Assembly: GCA_027579435.1 (NCBI GenBank)
Contig: JANBPK010001196.1
Coordinates: forward strand, 1-64,000
Direction of reading: 5' to 3'
From: Candolleomyces eurysporus
Lineage: Eukaryota; Basidiomycota; Agaricomycetes; Agaricales; Psathyrellaceae
Length of the DNA: 64,000 nucleotides
Positions within the stretch are counted from its first letter, which is position 1; every line of letters begins with the position of its first letter. Below the pieces are notes generated by a model. The model was not told the DNA's origin, made no database searches, and saw nothing but the letters and a program-made list of their open reading frames with translations. Below, in pieces: positions 45,778-56,401 of the stretch. The position numbers and the translations under genes are program-made.

Positions 45778-45800
45778 CCACAAGAACAAAGGGCGACGTG
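45778..45800 (+). promoter_or_regulatory. upstream block II (copy 8)
   Basis: CCACAAGAACAAAGGGCGACGTG, followed by GGCACTATAAGAGCCC as TATA-like box. Confidence 0.6.
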
Positions 45801-45869
45801 TGTCGTGGCACTATAAGAGCCCTTACCTCGCACATCGCAACAGCCCTCGCCCTTGTGCAAAAGCCTTGC

Positions 45870-46430
45870 AACATTTCGACTACAATGATTTCGAACCTGC
45901 CACCCTCTGAGGAGTTCCGACGTTTGTCTCAGCAGAACGGCCGGACGCGACAGCACCCAGCGCAGAACGCGGCATACTGGTCATTCACCGACGCGCTCGT
46001 AATGCAGCTTACGGCGAAGACGCGGAGAACCTAGAGTCTTTGGCAGAGCCTTTGCGAGAATCTGGGTATTAAGCCCGTTCTGGATGATCTTGCTGAGGCG
46101 AGGAGGGTATGTCAGATTTTCGTTTCTCGTCAAGTGCAGGACGATTAAATCTCACTTCATACCTCCTGCTGCTGCAATTTACAGGATTCAACACCCACGT
46201 GAATCTCGTCGACTTGACGGAAGGCTTTGACGGGGCGCGGAAGATTGAGGTTTGCTCGAGTGAGGCGGCGCTTAGCGAGTATACCACGAAGACGGGGAGG
46301 TACTTTAGCTGCGGGTACCTTGTTGAAGGCGTTGTTGCGCAATATTGACGATCCGCCTGAGACGCCGTCCAGGCGAAATGAGTTTGGTCGGATTGTAGGC
46401 CCGTGGAGAGGGAGGCGCCGGCAACATTGA
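45870..46430 (+). pseudogene. HVNLVDL family copy 8, decayed
   Basis: Relative to copy 6, the start codon and about 45 following bases are deleted (GCAACAT joins TTCGAC near 45872). Two extra bases near 45905, a deletion before GAAGACGCG and later shifts break module 1. Module 2 is better kept (FNTHVNLVDLTEGFDG, RKIEV, SSEAALSEYTTKTGRYF) up to a shift near 46312. Promoter block and flanks are shared with copy 6. Confidence 0.8.
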
Positions 46431-46608
46431 TCTGTAATGTTATTCGATCAGTTTAGGGAGATTGTCATTGTGTGTACACACCTTCCATCATTAGTCTTTC
46501 CTTGTCAACTATGTCTTCTCCATTGAAAGCAATTCATAGTCACGACGCGCACACACACGGACACAATGATAGGAAGACATCCCTTTGAATTCTATAGAAC
46601 AAAGTGAG

Positions 46609-46628
46609 CCACAACAAAGGGCAACGTG
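46609..46628 (+). promoter_or_regulatory. upstream block II (copy 9)
   Basis: CCACAACAAAGGGCAACGTG, identical to the block before copy 7, followed by GTATAAGAACC. Confidence 0.65.
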
Positions 46629-46770
46629 GACGATGGAGTATAAGAACCTCGCCTCGCCTCGGTCGTGCCCGCGGTCTTCTTCTCAGTGGTCATCTGCACC
46701 CGCTGTCACCGAAGCTCATCGCAGAGCAAGACAATCCCATATCGCCCGCGTCGTTCATACCGAAAACGCG

Positions 46771-47313
46771 ATGCCAGGCCCTCTGCAAGTCTTCTTCGAC
46801 GGCTTCCAGCCCCAATTCCTGTACGACCCGCTCGAGTCGGCTACATCAGAGTTCCAACGCCTGCTCCAAGTGAAGGGGTGGCATTCAAACGACCACCGGT
46901 ACCGCGCGGCCAACAGAAAGTTCAAAAACGCGCTGATCGCCCAGTTCAACTTTAACTACGGGATGGATGAGAATAGTTTGACGGGTTGGCAGGCGCTTTG
47001 CGAGGCTCTGGGGAAGCCTGTGCCGACCACGGTGGCTCAGGGCAAGAAGGTGCGTTTCTCGAGACCATCTGTGTTGGTCTGACGTTGACGCCAACCTGGG
47101 TTATGTTATTGGTGCGGTATGTAGATCGTCAAGGGCACTCACGTGAACCTTGTAGACCTCACAGAGGGTCGTAAGCACGGGCGGAAGATTAAAACTTTCA
47201 AGACCATAGCGAAGCTGAAGAAGTATACGTGGGAGACAAAGAAGATATTCCCAAAGGACGATGCGAAAGCGGGAGGGTTGCTGAAGTATTTGCTTAGGCC
47301 GATCTTGACATAG
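46771..47313 (+). CDS. HVNLVDL family copy 9
   Basis: Two exons (46771-47049, 47125-47313), 155 residues. Module 1: GPLQVFFDGFQPQFLYDPLE.., ATSEFQRLLQVKGW, FNFNYGMDENSLTGWQALC, GKPVPTTVAQGKK. Module 2: IVKGTHVNLVDLTEGRK, FKTIAKLKKYTWETKKIF, AGGLLKYLLRPILT. It is the duplicate of copy 7, with shared 5' and 3' flanks. The frame is open upstream to 46585, but the ATG at 46771 sits at the family's start. Confidence 0.84.
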
Positions 47314-47518
47314 TTTCCGGTTGGTGTCTTGTCTGAGGCTGGAGTAGCCAGAAAAATTCGTCGACGTGCAGATGCGATTCGATTGAGATGAATGTACAAT
47401 GATGATACAGAATGCAAGTCGCATTTGGATGGTAAGCTGAACAGAGAGGGTTAGAGGAGGTAAAAACGGCTTGGATTGTGCTTGCCTCAAAGATCTTGTG
47501 ATAGACGCGACCAGCAGA

Positions 47519-47785
47519 TTATCTACCAAAAAGTATATTTATCTGGAGGACCCGGGTGTCAATTTGGGCAAATGAAACGCACCATTTGTTCTTCCTCTCC
47601 TCGTGCAGGGCATCTTTCAGCTTCTTCAGCTGAACCGTTGCTGCCGCATTTCCACTCAGCGAAGCGGTACCACGGTTCTGAAAGTCTTCGATAAAGGCCT
47701 CCAGTTGTTTTTCGGCAGATTTTGTCGAGATGGGAGTCGCCGAGATGGGTACGATCCGCACTGGTGGATTGAGTGGCGGGTCCAT
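47519..47785 (-). CDS. short conserved-looking protein, divergent from ERG9
   Basis: The minus-strand ATG at 47785 opens an 88-codon frame. Residues about 22-67 (KSAEKQLEAFIEDFQNRGTA, QLKKLKDALHEERKNK) read as a compact charged helical pair, and a GTGCGT donor-like site follows directly at KNKW, so the coding part may end there after splicing. I do not recognise the family with certainty; it resembles small helical subunits of larger complexes. It starts 369 bases from the ERG9 ATG, so the two may share a promoter region. Confidence 0.5.
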   Translation of the reverse strand: MDPPLNPPVRIVPISATPISTKSAEKQLEAFIEDFQNRGTASLSGNAAATVQLKKLKDALHEERKNKWCVSFAQIDTRVLQINILFGR

Positions 47786-48154
47786 GGTGGTTCAGAGAAA
47801 ACTTGTGAGGCGGCCCGGTCTCGGTTACATGAAAGCAAGGCGGGTCACGTCACACATGCGTCGCATTCATAAAGTCTGGACTCGTCGAATTTCCTGTTCA
47901 CCGTTGCTTGCCCCGGACTGCCATTCTGTCCTCCTCTGAGCTCTCAGATCTCAGACACCCCCGAGCATTCTCCCTGCCAGACTCGATCCCAGCGGCCCGG
48001 GCGGCTCGGCGTAATTAACCCCATGCGTATTCCACGATCAGACTCGTACGAGTGTCAAAAAACGCGACACTGCTCCACGTCAATTATTTAGGATTCTGCG
48101 GCCATCCGTAGACGATTATTCCTTCTCCCAACATCCCCCAAAAGTGCACACGAA

Positions 48155-50023
48155 ATGGCCGCCGTCAACTGGCTCGTCCTGCTCCTAACACACCCTCTCG
48201 AGTTCAGGACCCTCCTGCAGTTCTGGCTCTACCACGAACAGAAGCGCGATATCAAGGCCATTAAGGAGCACCCGACGTCGGGATGGGACAGGGAGAGCAT
48301 GCAGCGGTGTTGGGCCTTCTTGGACAAGACCAGTCGAAGCTTTGCTGCCGTCATTAAGGAGCTGGAAGGGGATTTGGCCAGAACGGTGAGTGATTCACCA
48401 CTCCCCACCCCCCCCTTTACGTCTTTTTCGACGAGGAACGGTCCTTTTATGTGTACTGATTGTCCCCCCTTCAGATATGCCTGTTCTATCTGGTGCTGCG
48501 GGGGCTGGATACCGTGGAAGACGACATGACGATTCCGGACCACATCAAGCAGCCCATTCTGCGCAACTTCCACGTCCATACCGTCACGCCCGGATGGAAC
48601 TATGACGGGTGCGGTCCCAACGAGAAGGACCGACAGCTGCTCGTCGAGTACGACGTCGTGGTCGAAGAGCTTAACCGTCTCGATGCTCGGTGCGTTTTAC
48701 CCCACTCCACGACCCATCCTTGTACTAAATTTATCACTAGCTACCGAGACATTATCGTTGATATTTGCCACAAAATGGAGAACGGCATGGCCGACTTTGC
48801 GCACAAGGCGGCTACCACCGGCAGCATCTACCTCGAGGCCGTGTCCGACTACGACCTCTACTGCCACTACGTTGCCGGGCTCGTCGGCGAGGGCCTCTCG
48901 CGCATCTTTAGCGCGTCAGGGAAGGAGGCTCCCTGGGTCGGCGACCAGCTCGAGCTCTCCAACTCCATGGGCCTCCTCCTGCAAAAGACCAACATCATCC
49001 GAGACTACCGGGAAGACACGGAGGAGCAGCGGTACTTTTGGCCGCGCGAGATTTGGGGCAAGTACGGGTTCAAGGAGATGAAGGAGATGTATGAGCCGGA
49101 GAATGCGCAGCGCGCGCAGTGGGTGCAGAGCAACATGGTGTTGGACGCGTTGCGCCACACCGTCGACTCGTTGGACTATCTCAGGTTCTTGAAGAACCAG
49201 ACCGTGTTCAATTTCTGTGCTATCCCTGCAACCATGGCCATCGCCACCCTCGAGCTGTGTTTCATGAACCCTGCGATGTTCCAGAGGAACATCAAGATTC
49301 GCAAGGCTGAGGCTGCATCGGTGAGTAGCTTTGCTCTTCCATATCTAGGCTTGGGGGATGCTTATTGTGTGGATAGTTGATCATGAAATCGACAAACCCC
49401 CGCGAAGTAGGCCTGATCTTCCGCACCTACGCTCGAAGAATCCACGCGAAAGCCGTCCCCTCTGACCCCAACTTCCTCCGCATCTCCGTCGCTTGTGGCA
49501 AGGTACGTGTCGCCATCCTCGGACTATCAAGTGGGCTGACCTGATTCTGCCTCTATAGATCGAACAATGGTTCGAGCACAACTACCCGTCGTTTGTGAAG
49601 ATCGTAGATGGGAATAGCGGACCGAGGCCTGAGATCGACGGGTCTGATGCGCGCGCGAAGATTTATAGCCTTGAGCGGGCGAGGGACCAGCAGTTGGCGG
49701 TGAAGAAGAGGCAGCAGGATGGGTCTTCGTCGAATGGGAGCTCTAATGGCTTTAATGGTATGTCACCTCGCATACCAACCAATCCAGGACTGGTTCTAAC
49801 GACGATGATTCTGTTTTTTTTTAATGCAGGCTTGGGCGGCCAAGAAGAGACTTCTGTGAAAGAGATCATCATGTACCTCGGCGCTGCTATGGGTGTCATC
49901 CTGGCGTTCTGCGGTACGGTGATTTATGTTATCATCAAGTTTACGGGGGAGACGAGTCCGGGGTATCGAGGTGCTGTCAAGGCGATCTCGAGTACGCTGG
50001 GGTTGGAGAAAAACGAGCTTTGA
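48155..50023 (+). CDS. ERG9: squalene synthase
   Basis: Six exons (48155-48385, 48475-48689, 48741-49320, 49377-49502, 49559-49757, 49830-50023), 514 residues. It joins two farnesyl diphosphates head to head into squalene, the first committed step of ergosterol synthesis, at the ER membrane. Seen: SRSFAAVI, the first Asp-rich motif DTVEDD in LVLRGLDTVEDDM, the YCHYVAGLVGEGL motif, the second Asp-rich motif in NIIRDYREDTEE, RYFWPREIW, FCAIPATMAIATL, and a C-terminal membrane helix (EIIMYLGAAMGVILAFCGTV) of the tail-anchored type. Length fits fungal enzymes. Introns 2 (51 nt) is stop-free in frame, so retention would insert 17 residues. Single copy, the clearest housekeeping gene in the window. 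Confidence 0.98.
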
Positions 50024-53000
50024 TTAAGCACGATGGGAATGGGATGGCGCACAGTGTGGTGCGGGCATGAGATGTGGGATGGGCTGCATCTACCAGGTAC
50101 TCACCCGTCTTCGACGCTGTTGTTTGTCCGTCTGGGCCTAGAGTTCGTTGGGCAGCATGGGTTAGCTGTGCTGCTTGCTCCCTCGGACTCTAGCTNCGGG
50201 GACGGACTCGNCATTTTTTCCTTATTATTTATCCTTTTTCTTATGATCTGATCGAAGTAGTTAGTTTTACTTATTTGGATGCCCATGATTTGACGATTCG
50301 GATAGACGCTCCTCGACGACCTCACGATGTCGGTGTATTTACCTACCTACCCAACCTAGCCTACCAGCATAGCCTGCTTGCTTCGAGATATATACCTAAT
50401 TCATGCTGGGTTCTGGGGGAGCTTGTGATGAGCATTGCGCGTGCTATCTGTTGGATCATGCTAACCGATAGTTGGTCTCCCGTAGCCAGGCCAACGACTC
50501 CTGCCAGTGTGTCGTTACGATTAGCAGGTATGAATTTGAATGGATAGATTCTTATAATGTCCGATGCCTGAAGTGATTAAGATGTCGTCGTGCGTCAAGG
50601 TATGGAGGCACCGTGCCCTAGTGGAATCTGTGAAAACCCTCCCAAGTTTTCCTTTCGCACGTCGGTGCCTACCTTACTATCCTGAGGACAAGTTGAGGGG
50701 AGGGGAGGCTTACCTCGCATATCGAATGAAATGTGATATATATCTCTGAGAAACGCAATTCAATGGACGGGGAAGGAGGTGGAGAGTGAGGGCCGGAGAA
50801 AACTTCCAGTAAGTATTAGGCAAGTTGAAATAACAGTAGGTCGGTACTAGTTCTGTGCGCGATTTATAGAGAGGGAGGCGTACCTAGGATATTTCTGAGA
50901 AACGAATAGACGGGGGCAAGGTGGAGAGCGGGGGGTAGCATAATCCACGTTTTTTCGAACCTCGGAAGACGTACGTATAGGATTTTTGACAGTTTCAGTC
51001 ACGAACCCATGTCCATCGACATTGGAATGATGCGCGGAGAACCAAGTGGGGGCTGTGAAATTTGAAGATGGAGAGAACGTCCTCCGACGGTGGGTGTATA
51101 ATCCAGGCTTTCGGCGGATGAGTCGCCAAACAGAATGGGGAACTACGATGAGTGGTAAGCAGATTAATTGTTTCGGCTCGAACATCTTTGTGTCTGCTAG
51201 CAGGCCTTTGAACCACTTTTGGAGTTGGTTTCACGAACATCTATAAGTAGATTATTGGTAGCGAATATGGCTGTCGCTAGGTCGTGACTAGTCAGGACTA
51301 CAGAGGGCGGGAAGTTTCATTTTGCTAAGCGACGCAGTGACCGGGGAGCTTGGGCCAAGCTCTGAACGCAACGCCGCCCTGACCCACCGACACTCTACAT
51401 ACCAACCTATACCCGCCCACCCCGACTTTCTGGTACTTTCACCGCCCAACTTGAAACGATCCTGAGCGCCACCGGGCGCTGTACGGTGCGACTCATAGGC
51501 GCTGGCTTTCGGGCTTTGTTGCAAGTACGTACCTTCACTCGGAAATTCTTCGGCCGATCGTAAAGGGTTGGTGTGCTGCCTGAAATCTTATCAGATGCGA
51601 TTTTGTCGCAGAGTATCCTGTTAAAGACTCTGAGCGCTCGAGCTCCCAGCTCTGAATGGTGGGAGTTAACGGCAGGTGCCTCAAACATCGGTCCGTCCCA
51701 AGAGTGCGCGCAGTTAGACCTCCACAGCACTTCATGCCGGGTGTGTACGTTACCCAGTTGCCAATCACTACTACTATCACTTTTAGGCTTGCTGGGGTTC
51801 TTACACCGTCAGTAGCAACACGCAGTGACTGTCAACTGTCATCACTACGCTGGAGATATGATGATGGGCTTGAAACTATGGGAGGATAGCTCATTTTTGA
51901 AATCGGAACAGTTCCAGGGCCGGCCGAGACCATTGGCGTTCTTGGTTAGCGTTCAGCATCGCATGATAATGTAGTGCATCTACGCGAGATCGGCTGAAAT
52001 ATCCGCACTTACTATCCGTTATTTCGGATTACATTTCTCGATTTCTCAGTAGTTTCGGAAATCTCGCATCCATCCGTAGGTGTACGTACAGAGGCATTTT
52101 GAGAGTGCACAGCGTGAGTCGAGCGCTGCGGTCGATGAGCTAAGATCAGTCGGTCTCTTACAAAGGTGTGACATGGTTTCGCTGGGTACTACTCGTTACC
52201 TGGGTCCTTGAAGTCTCTGGGAAGATGAACGGTGGTTTTCTCTTGCCCGGCCGAGATGCCAACGGCTCATTTGTTGCAGTCGTGCAGTTGCGAGGAGCTC
52301 AAAAATTTTATGATGACAATACGATTTCACTGTAGTCAGTGCGCGTCCAGTCAGCTCACCTTTGCACCCTCCTATGTCTCCAGAACGAGGAATTTCCTTT
52401 CGCTGCAGTAAGCTCGGATCAGTGACGAAAGCCACAGAAATAAATAATGACAATCATCGCCATCAACGTTGATCGTCATCCGGATGTGGACGGAACATGT
52501 TGTCCTCTCCACCTTCTGACGCGGCGACTTGAACCCTGTATCGTTCGTCCGTGTCCGCAGCAAATCAAACGAGGATATTCGATGGAAGCAAATCTAAGTG
52601 AATCTCGCTTATGGGTCCGGGGAGCAGCCCTGGTCGTGCGGTATGTCGGCCCTTCAGGGCCTGGGGCCATTCTTCCTGCTGTCTCGCCTCCATTTTTGTT
52701 GATGTATCTCATTCAGGCAGGATTTCATATCTTTCAAGTTCTTCTCTTCTATTATCTACTGAAAATGGTACGTAAAATATTGTCGTACAATTCTGATTGG
52801 AACTTGGAGTCATGAGGCTTCAACTTGGCCGGATAACTATCTACCTGCTTTCAGCCTTCCGATTATTGGAAGCCAATACGGCTTGAGTGCGACGATCGGC
52901 TGCTTCTGACGGCCATTTGACTCCGTGCACTGCGAGTATCCCAATGGCGGCCTGCACTTTGCTTCCCAAGGCTGTCGGGTCCAGACTCCGAGAGGGATTT

Positions 53001-53252
53001 TCCTTCCACACCTTACCCAACCAGCGAGCTACAGACTATTCTACTTCGCACAGCGTCAGTCAGTCTTCGTTCAATCGGAATTTCCTCTCGACTATCACGG
53101 CGTTGTGCCGTAGCTGCAACTTTACGTTTTGTTCGTTTTCCCATCCCACTCGTTTCAACTTCATCAGGCTAACGTACTCCAAGAAAATCATTGGCAACGA
53201 TCACGTTTTATGAAGACGTTACATTCACAGAATCTTTAGTACAGTAACTATT
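50024..53252. other. long intergenic region, no gene recognised
   Basis: About 3.2 kb with only short unsupported frames on both strands. Two N (50196, 50211) lie just after ERG9. The stretches at 50697-50790 and 50870-50940 resemble each other (GGGAGGCKTACCT.., TTTCTGAGAAACG), a local duplication. 52447-52815 is open for 123 codons with a hydrophobic end but lacks other support. Confidence 0.45.
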
Positions 53253-53586
53253 CTAAGCAGACCCCACAGTGTCAGGGATAGGTGTTGGTGCCGCTGTTTC
53301 AGTGATAGTGGTGCTTTGGCTACGTACGCGTTGAGCATCGGGAATCTAAACGGCAAAAACTCAAGACTTACGTCCAAGTAACCGTGGTGGTCCTCTCTAC
53401 GAGGTAAGGTGACTGCTGGATGACGGTGTGGAAAACTCGTGGCGCAGTGAGGACCTCAGCTGCGAACGCTTGAGTCTAGGAAGAATAGGACTTGGTAAGT
53501 GTCTGAGCACATCATACGATGGGAGCACTAACCGTGAAAGAAGCCAGGACTCCGGCGAGAGCGATGAGGGTGTATTTGAATTGCAT
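53253..53586 (-). CDS. small secreted protein 1, paired with laccase 1
   Basis: Three exons on the minus strand (53533-53586, 53372-53475, 53253-53319; introns 57 and 52 nt) encode 74 residues. It starts MQFKYTLIALAGVLASF, a clear signal peptide ending near AFA-AE, leaving a mature chain of about 50 residues without cysteine, with a TTTVTWTQS stretch likely to be O-glycosylated and the end PTPIPDTVG. No domain is recognised. Its paralog at 60930 has the same exon plan and conserves SP.LVE.TTTVTWTQS and AAPTPIPD. Both stand divergently upstream of a laccase, with about 525 bases between start codons here. Confidence 0.8.
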
Positions 53587-53642
53587 AGTGGGGGCGAGGT
53601 GAAAGTTGAAAGTGGGGGGGGGATATTCCAAAGTCTTCAAGG

Positions 53643-53648
53643 TATATA
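53643..53648 (-). promoter_or_regulatory. TATA box of small secreted protein 1
   Basis: TATATA about 57 bases upstream of the minus-strand ATG; matched at the same place before the paralog (61326-61332). Confidence 0.55.
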
Positions 53649-54052
53649 TGAGGTTCGTTCGCTACCCCGTTTGATATTTATATTTCGTGACTTTATCATC
53701 TGCAGATTTGCCTCCTCATGAGATTTGTTTCGGAGCCGACATCTGCGTCTCAGGATCTTGGTTCTCACCAGTCCTGTGCTTCGATCAGCCGTTCCTGGTA
53801 CAACGCCTTCCATTTCGGAAAGGATCTATGTCCAAGGACGAACGGCGCGTAGGCCATTGTTCCAACGCCCCTGGCGAGATGGCCAAATGACTTGAATTCT
53901 CAGGCCGATTACATGAACCCTGGCCGCCATGGAACCAAGGCACTGCCCGATCCTGTCTCATCCTCATGGTTCAATTTTCGCTCGGACTTCAGGTGTCCGT
54001 CCGAGGTGACATAAAGATATTCATCTAGATTCTAGATCACTGGGACGAGGCA

Positions 54053-54058
54053 TATAAA
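54053..54058 (+). promoter_or_regulatory. TATA box of laccase 1
   Basis: GAGGCATATAAAA about 60 bases before the ATG; the same word GAGGCATATAAAT precedes laccase 2. Confidence 0.7.
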
Positions 54059-54112
54059 ACCTCTTCTGCCTCGCCCTGATACCTCCAACGAACTTCTGCG
54101 ATTCTCCCATCC

Positions 54113-56401
54113 ATGGCGATTTTACTCGCTTCTGTCCTCACCCAGTTGGCGGCCATTGCGCTTGCCATTGGCCCCAACTCCAACCTTCATATCGCCAACC
54201 AAGCCGTCTNCCCCCGATGGCTTCAGTCGATCGTGCGTCTCTATACAACTTGCTCGCGTTTCACTGTTCATGCTTTGCTTGTAGAGCCGTTCTTGCTGGA
54301 GCCGACGCTAACTCGTTGGCCTTCCCTGGACCTATCATCACAGCCCAGAAGGTCAGTCATCGTATACTCAGAGACACAGAAATCAAGCCCTGACTCGAGG
54401 CGACACTAGGATGACACCTTCAACTTGAATGTTGTCGACGCGTTGACCGACACCACCATGCTGCGAACTACGAGTATTGTTCGNTTTTTTTCCTCATTTC
54501 GCCTTCCGATGTCNTTTTTTAANTTTTTCGTTCAGCATTGGCACGGTTTCCTCATGGCAGGAACAGCATGGGCTGATGGTCCAGCCGGCGTCACCCAATG
54601 CCCGATTGCACCGGGAAACTCCTTCATGTACAGGTTCCAAGCTAAGAACCAGGCAGGAACATTCTGGTATCACTCTCACCATCGTGAGTCTTTGAGTCCT
54701 GCCTTCCTCGGTCACTCACTCAATTGACGGTTATAATAGTTTCACAGTATTGCGATGGCCTCCGTGGTGCTATGGTTGTTTATGACCCTAATGATCCCCA
54801 CCGTTCTCTGTACGTATTTTGTATCCCTGCGTTTCGCCTCTCGTATCTAACGCATTCCAACCTCCACAGGTATGACGTCGATAATGGTATTTTTTCCCGC
54901 TCTTTTTCAAGTCTAGATGATTTCTAACCCTATGAACAGAGGACACGGTTATTACAGTCGGTGACTGGTGAGTGTTCCTCGTCTTCATGCTCACAGCATC
55001 ACCTACTGATTGTTGTATAGGTACCATGTACCGGCCCCCTCTGCTGGTCTTGTTCCAACGCCTGATGCGACGGTCATCAACGGCAAGGGTCGCTATGCTG
55101 GCGGACCCGCTGCTCCCCTCGCAGTCATCGTCGTGAACGAAAACCGACGCTACCGATTCCGACTGGTTGCCATCTCTTGCGACCCCAACTATGTATTCTC
55201 TATTGACGGTCACACCATGGTAAACTTCTTTTTTTTTTATCTCACAATCCTCTATGCTAACTGGGATTTTTCAGACCGTCATTGAAGCAGATGGTGTAAA
55301 CGTTCAGCCCTACACCGTCGACAATCTCCGAATCTTTGCTGGTCAGCGTTATTCGTTCGTCCTTAATGCCAACCAGGCTGTCGCCAATTACTGGATTCGC
55401 GCAAATCCCAACGTCGGTAGCACTGGTTTCGCTGGAGGCTTGAATTCAGCTATTTTGCGCTATGTCGGGGCACCCGATGCGGACCCAGTGTCTACTCAAA
55501 CTCCATTCAGCAACCCTCTCGCCGAGACGAACCTTCACCCTCTCAGCAGCTCCGGAGTTCCTGGCCTTCCTCAGCCTGGAGGCGCCGACGTCAACCTCAA
55601 CCTCAATATTCTGTTCGACTTTGCCTCACTCAAATTCAAGGTTAACGATGTGACCTTCCACGAGCCCTCCGTTCCCGTCCTTCTCCAAATTTTGAGTGGC
55701 GCACAGACTGCCCAAGACCTCCTCCCTGAAGGCTCCGTTTACGTCCTCCCTCCCAACAAAGTCATCGAACTGTCATTGCCTGGAGGTTCGACTGGTAGCC
55801 CTGTGAGCCTTTTCACGCTTTTTCGTATGAACCAATTCTGATGCAGTGTTTGCCATCCCCGTTAGCATCCTATGCACTTGCACGGTGTAAGTCCTGCAGC
55901 ATCACGATGATATATATCGATCTGTCTAACTTTTCCATCAGCATACCTTCCATGTCGTCCGCAGCTCTGGAAGCACCACTTACAACTACGTCAACCCTGT
56001 GGAGCGAGACGTTGTCAGCATTGGCCAGGCCAACGATAACGTTACGATTCGATTCGTCACCGACAATGCTGGTCCCTGGATTCTTCATTGGTACGTCTGA
56101 TTCCCCCCTTTGCAGAGCCATTTTCATGCTGACTGTTCCCATAGCCACATCGATTGGCATCTTGTCTTGTAAGCACCGTGTTCCATTTTTCGCACTGTCT
56201 CGCAAGTTGCTTACACCCGAGCTCTAGGGGTCTCTCTGTTGTCTTTGCTGAAGACCCCGCTACTATTGCGGCCGGCCCACATCCTCCCGGTATGTGCTCT
56301 CTAATGAGTTCTGTCATGACGATGACCTGACCGCTTCCTTACTAGCCGCTTGGGATGACCTCTGCCCGGCTTACGATGCCCTTCCTCCCGGTACCAGGTA
56401 A
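54113..56401 (+). CDS. laccase 1 (secreted multicopper oxidase)
   Basis: Fourteen exons: 54113-54232, 54285-54351, 54410-54478, 54536-54683, 54740-54809, 54870-54886, 54940-54967, 55021-55219, 55275-55802, 55866-55886, 55942-56090, 56145-56168, 56228-56289, 56346-56401. The frame closes if the N at 54210 is dropped; product then about 518 residues. Signal peptide [18 protein letters not shown]. Copper ligands are all there: HWHG (L1), WYHSH (L2) before [16 protein letters not shown] (L3), LHCHIDWHL (L4) with Leu at the axial position, which usually goes with a moderate redox potential. It oxidises phenols with reduction of O2 to water outside the cell (lignin breakdown, pigment or detoxification). 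Exons of 17, 21, 24 and 28 nt are unusually small. Three N (54484, 54514, 54523) fall in intron 3. Confidence 0.95.

Noticed and set aside
48602..49310. Alternative-frame ORFs within ERG9
   Set aside because: They overlap the well-supported squalene synthase exons in other frames.
52447..52815. 123-codon ORF with hydrophobic end as a membrane protein gene
   Set aside because: No splice sites, paralog or domain, and the frame does not extend; it may be chance in AT/GC-balanced intergenic DNA.
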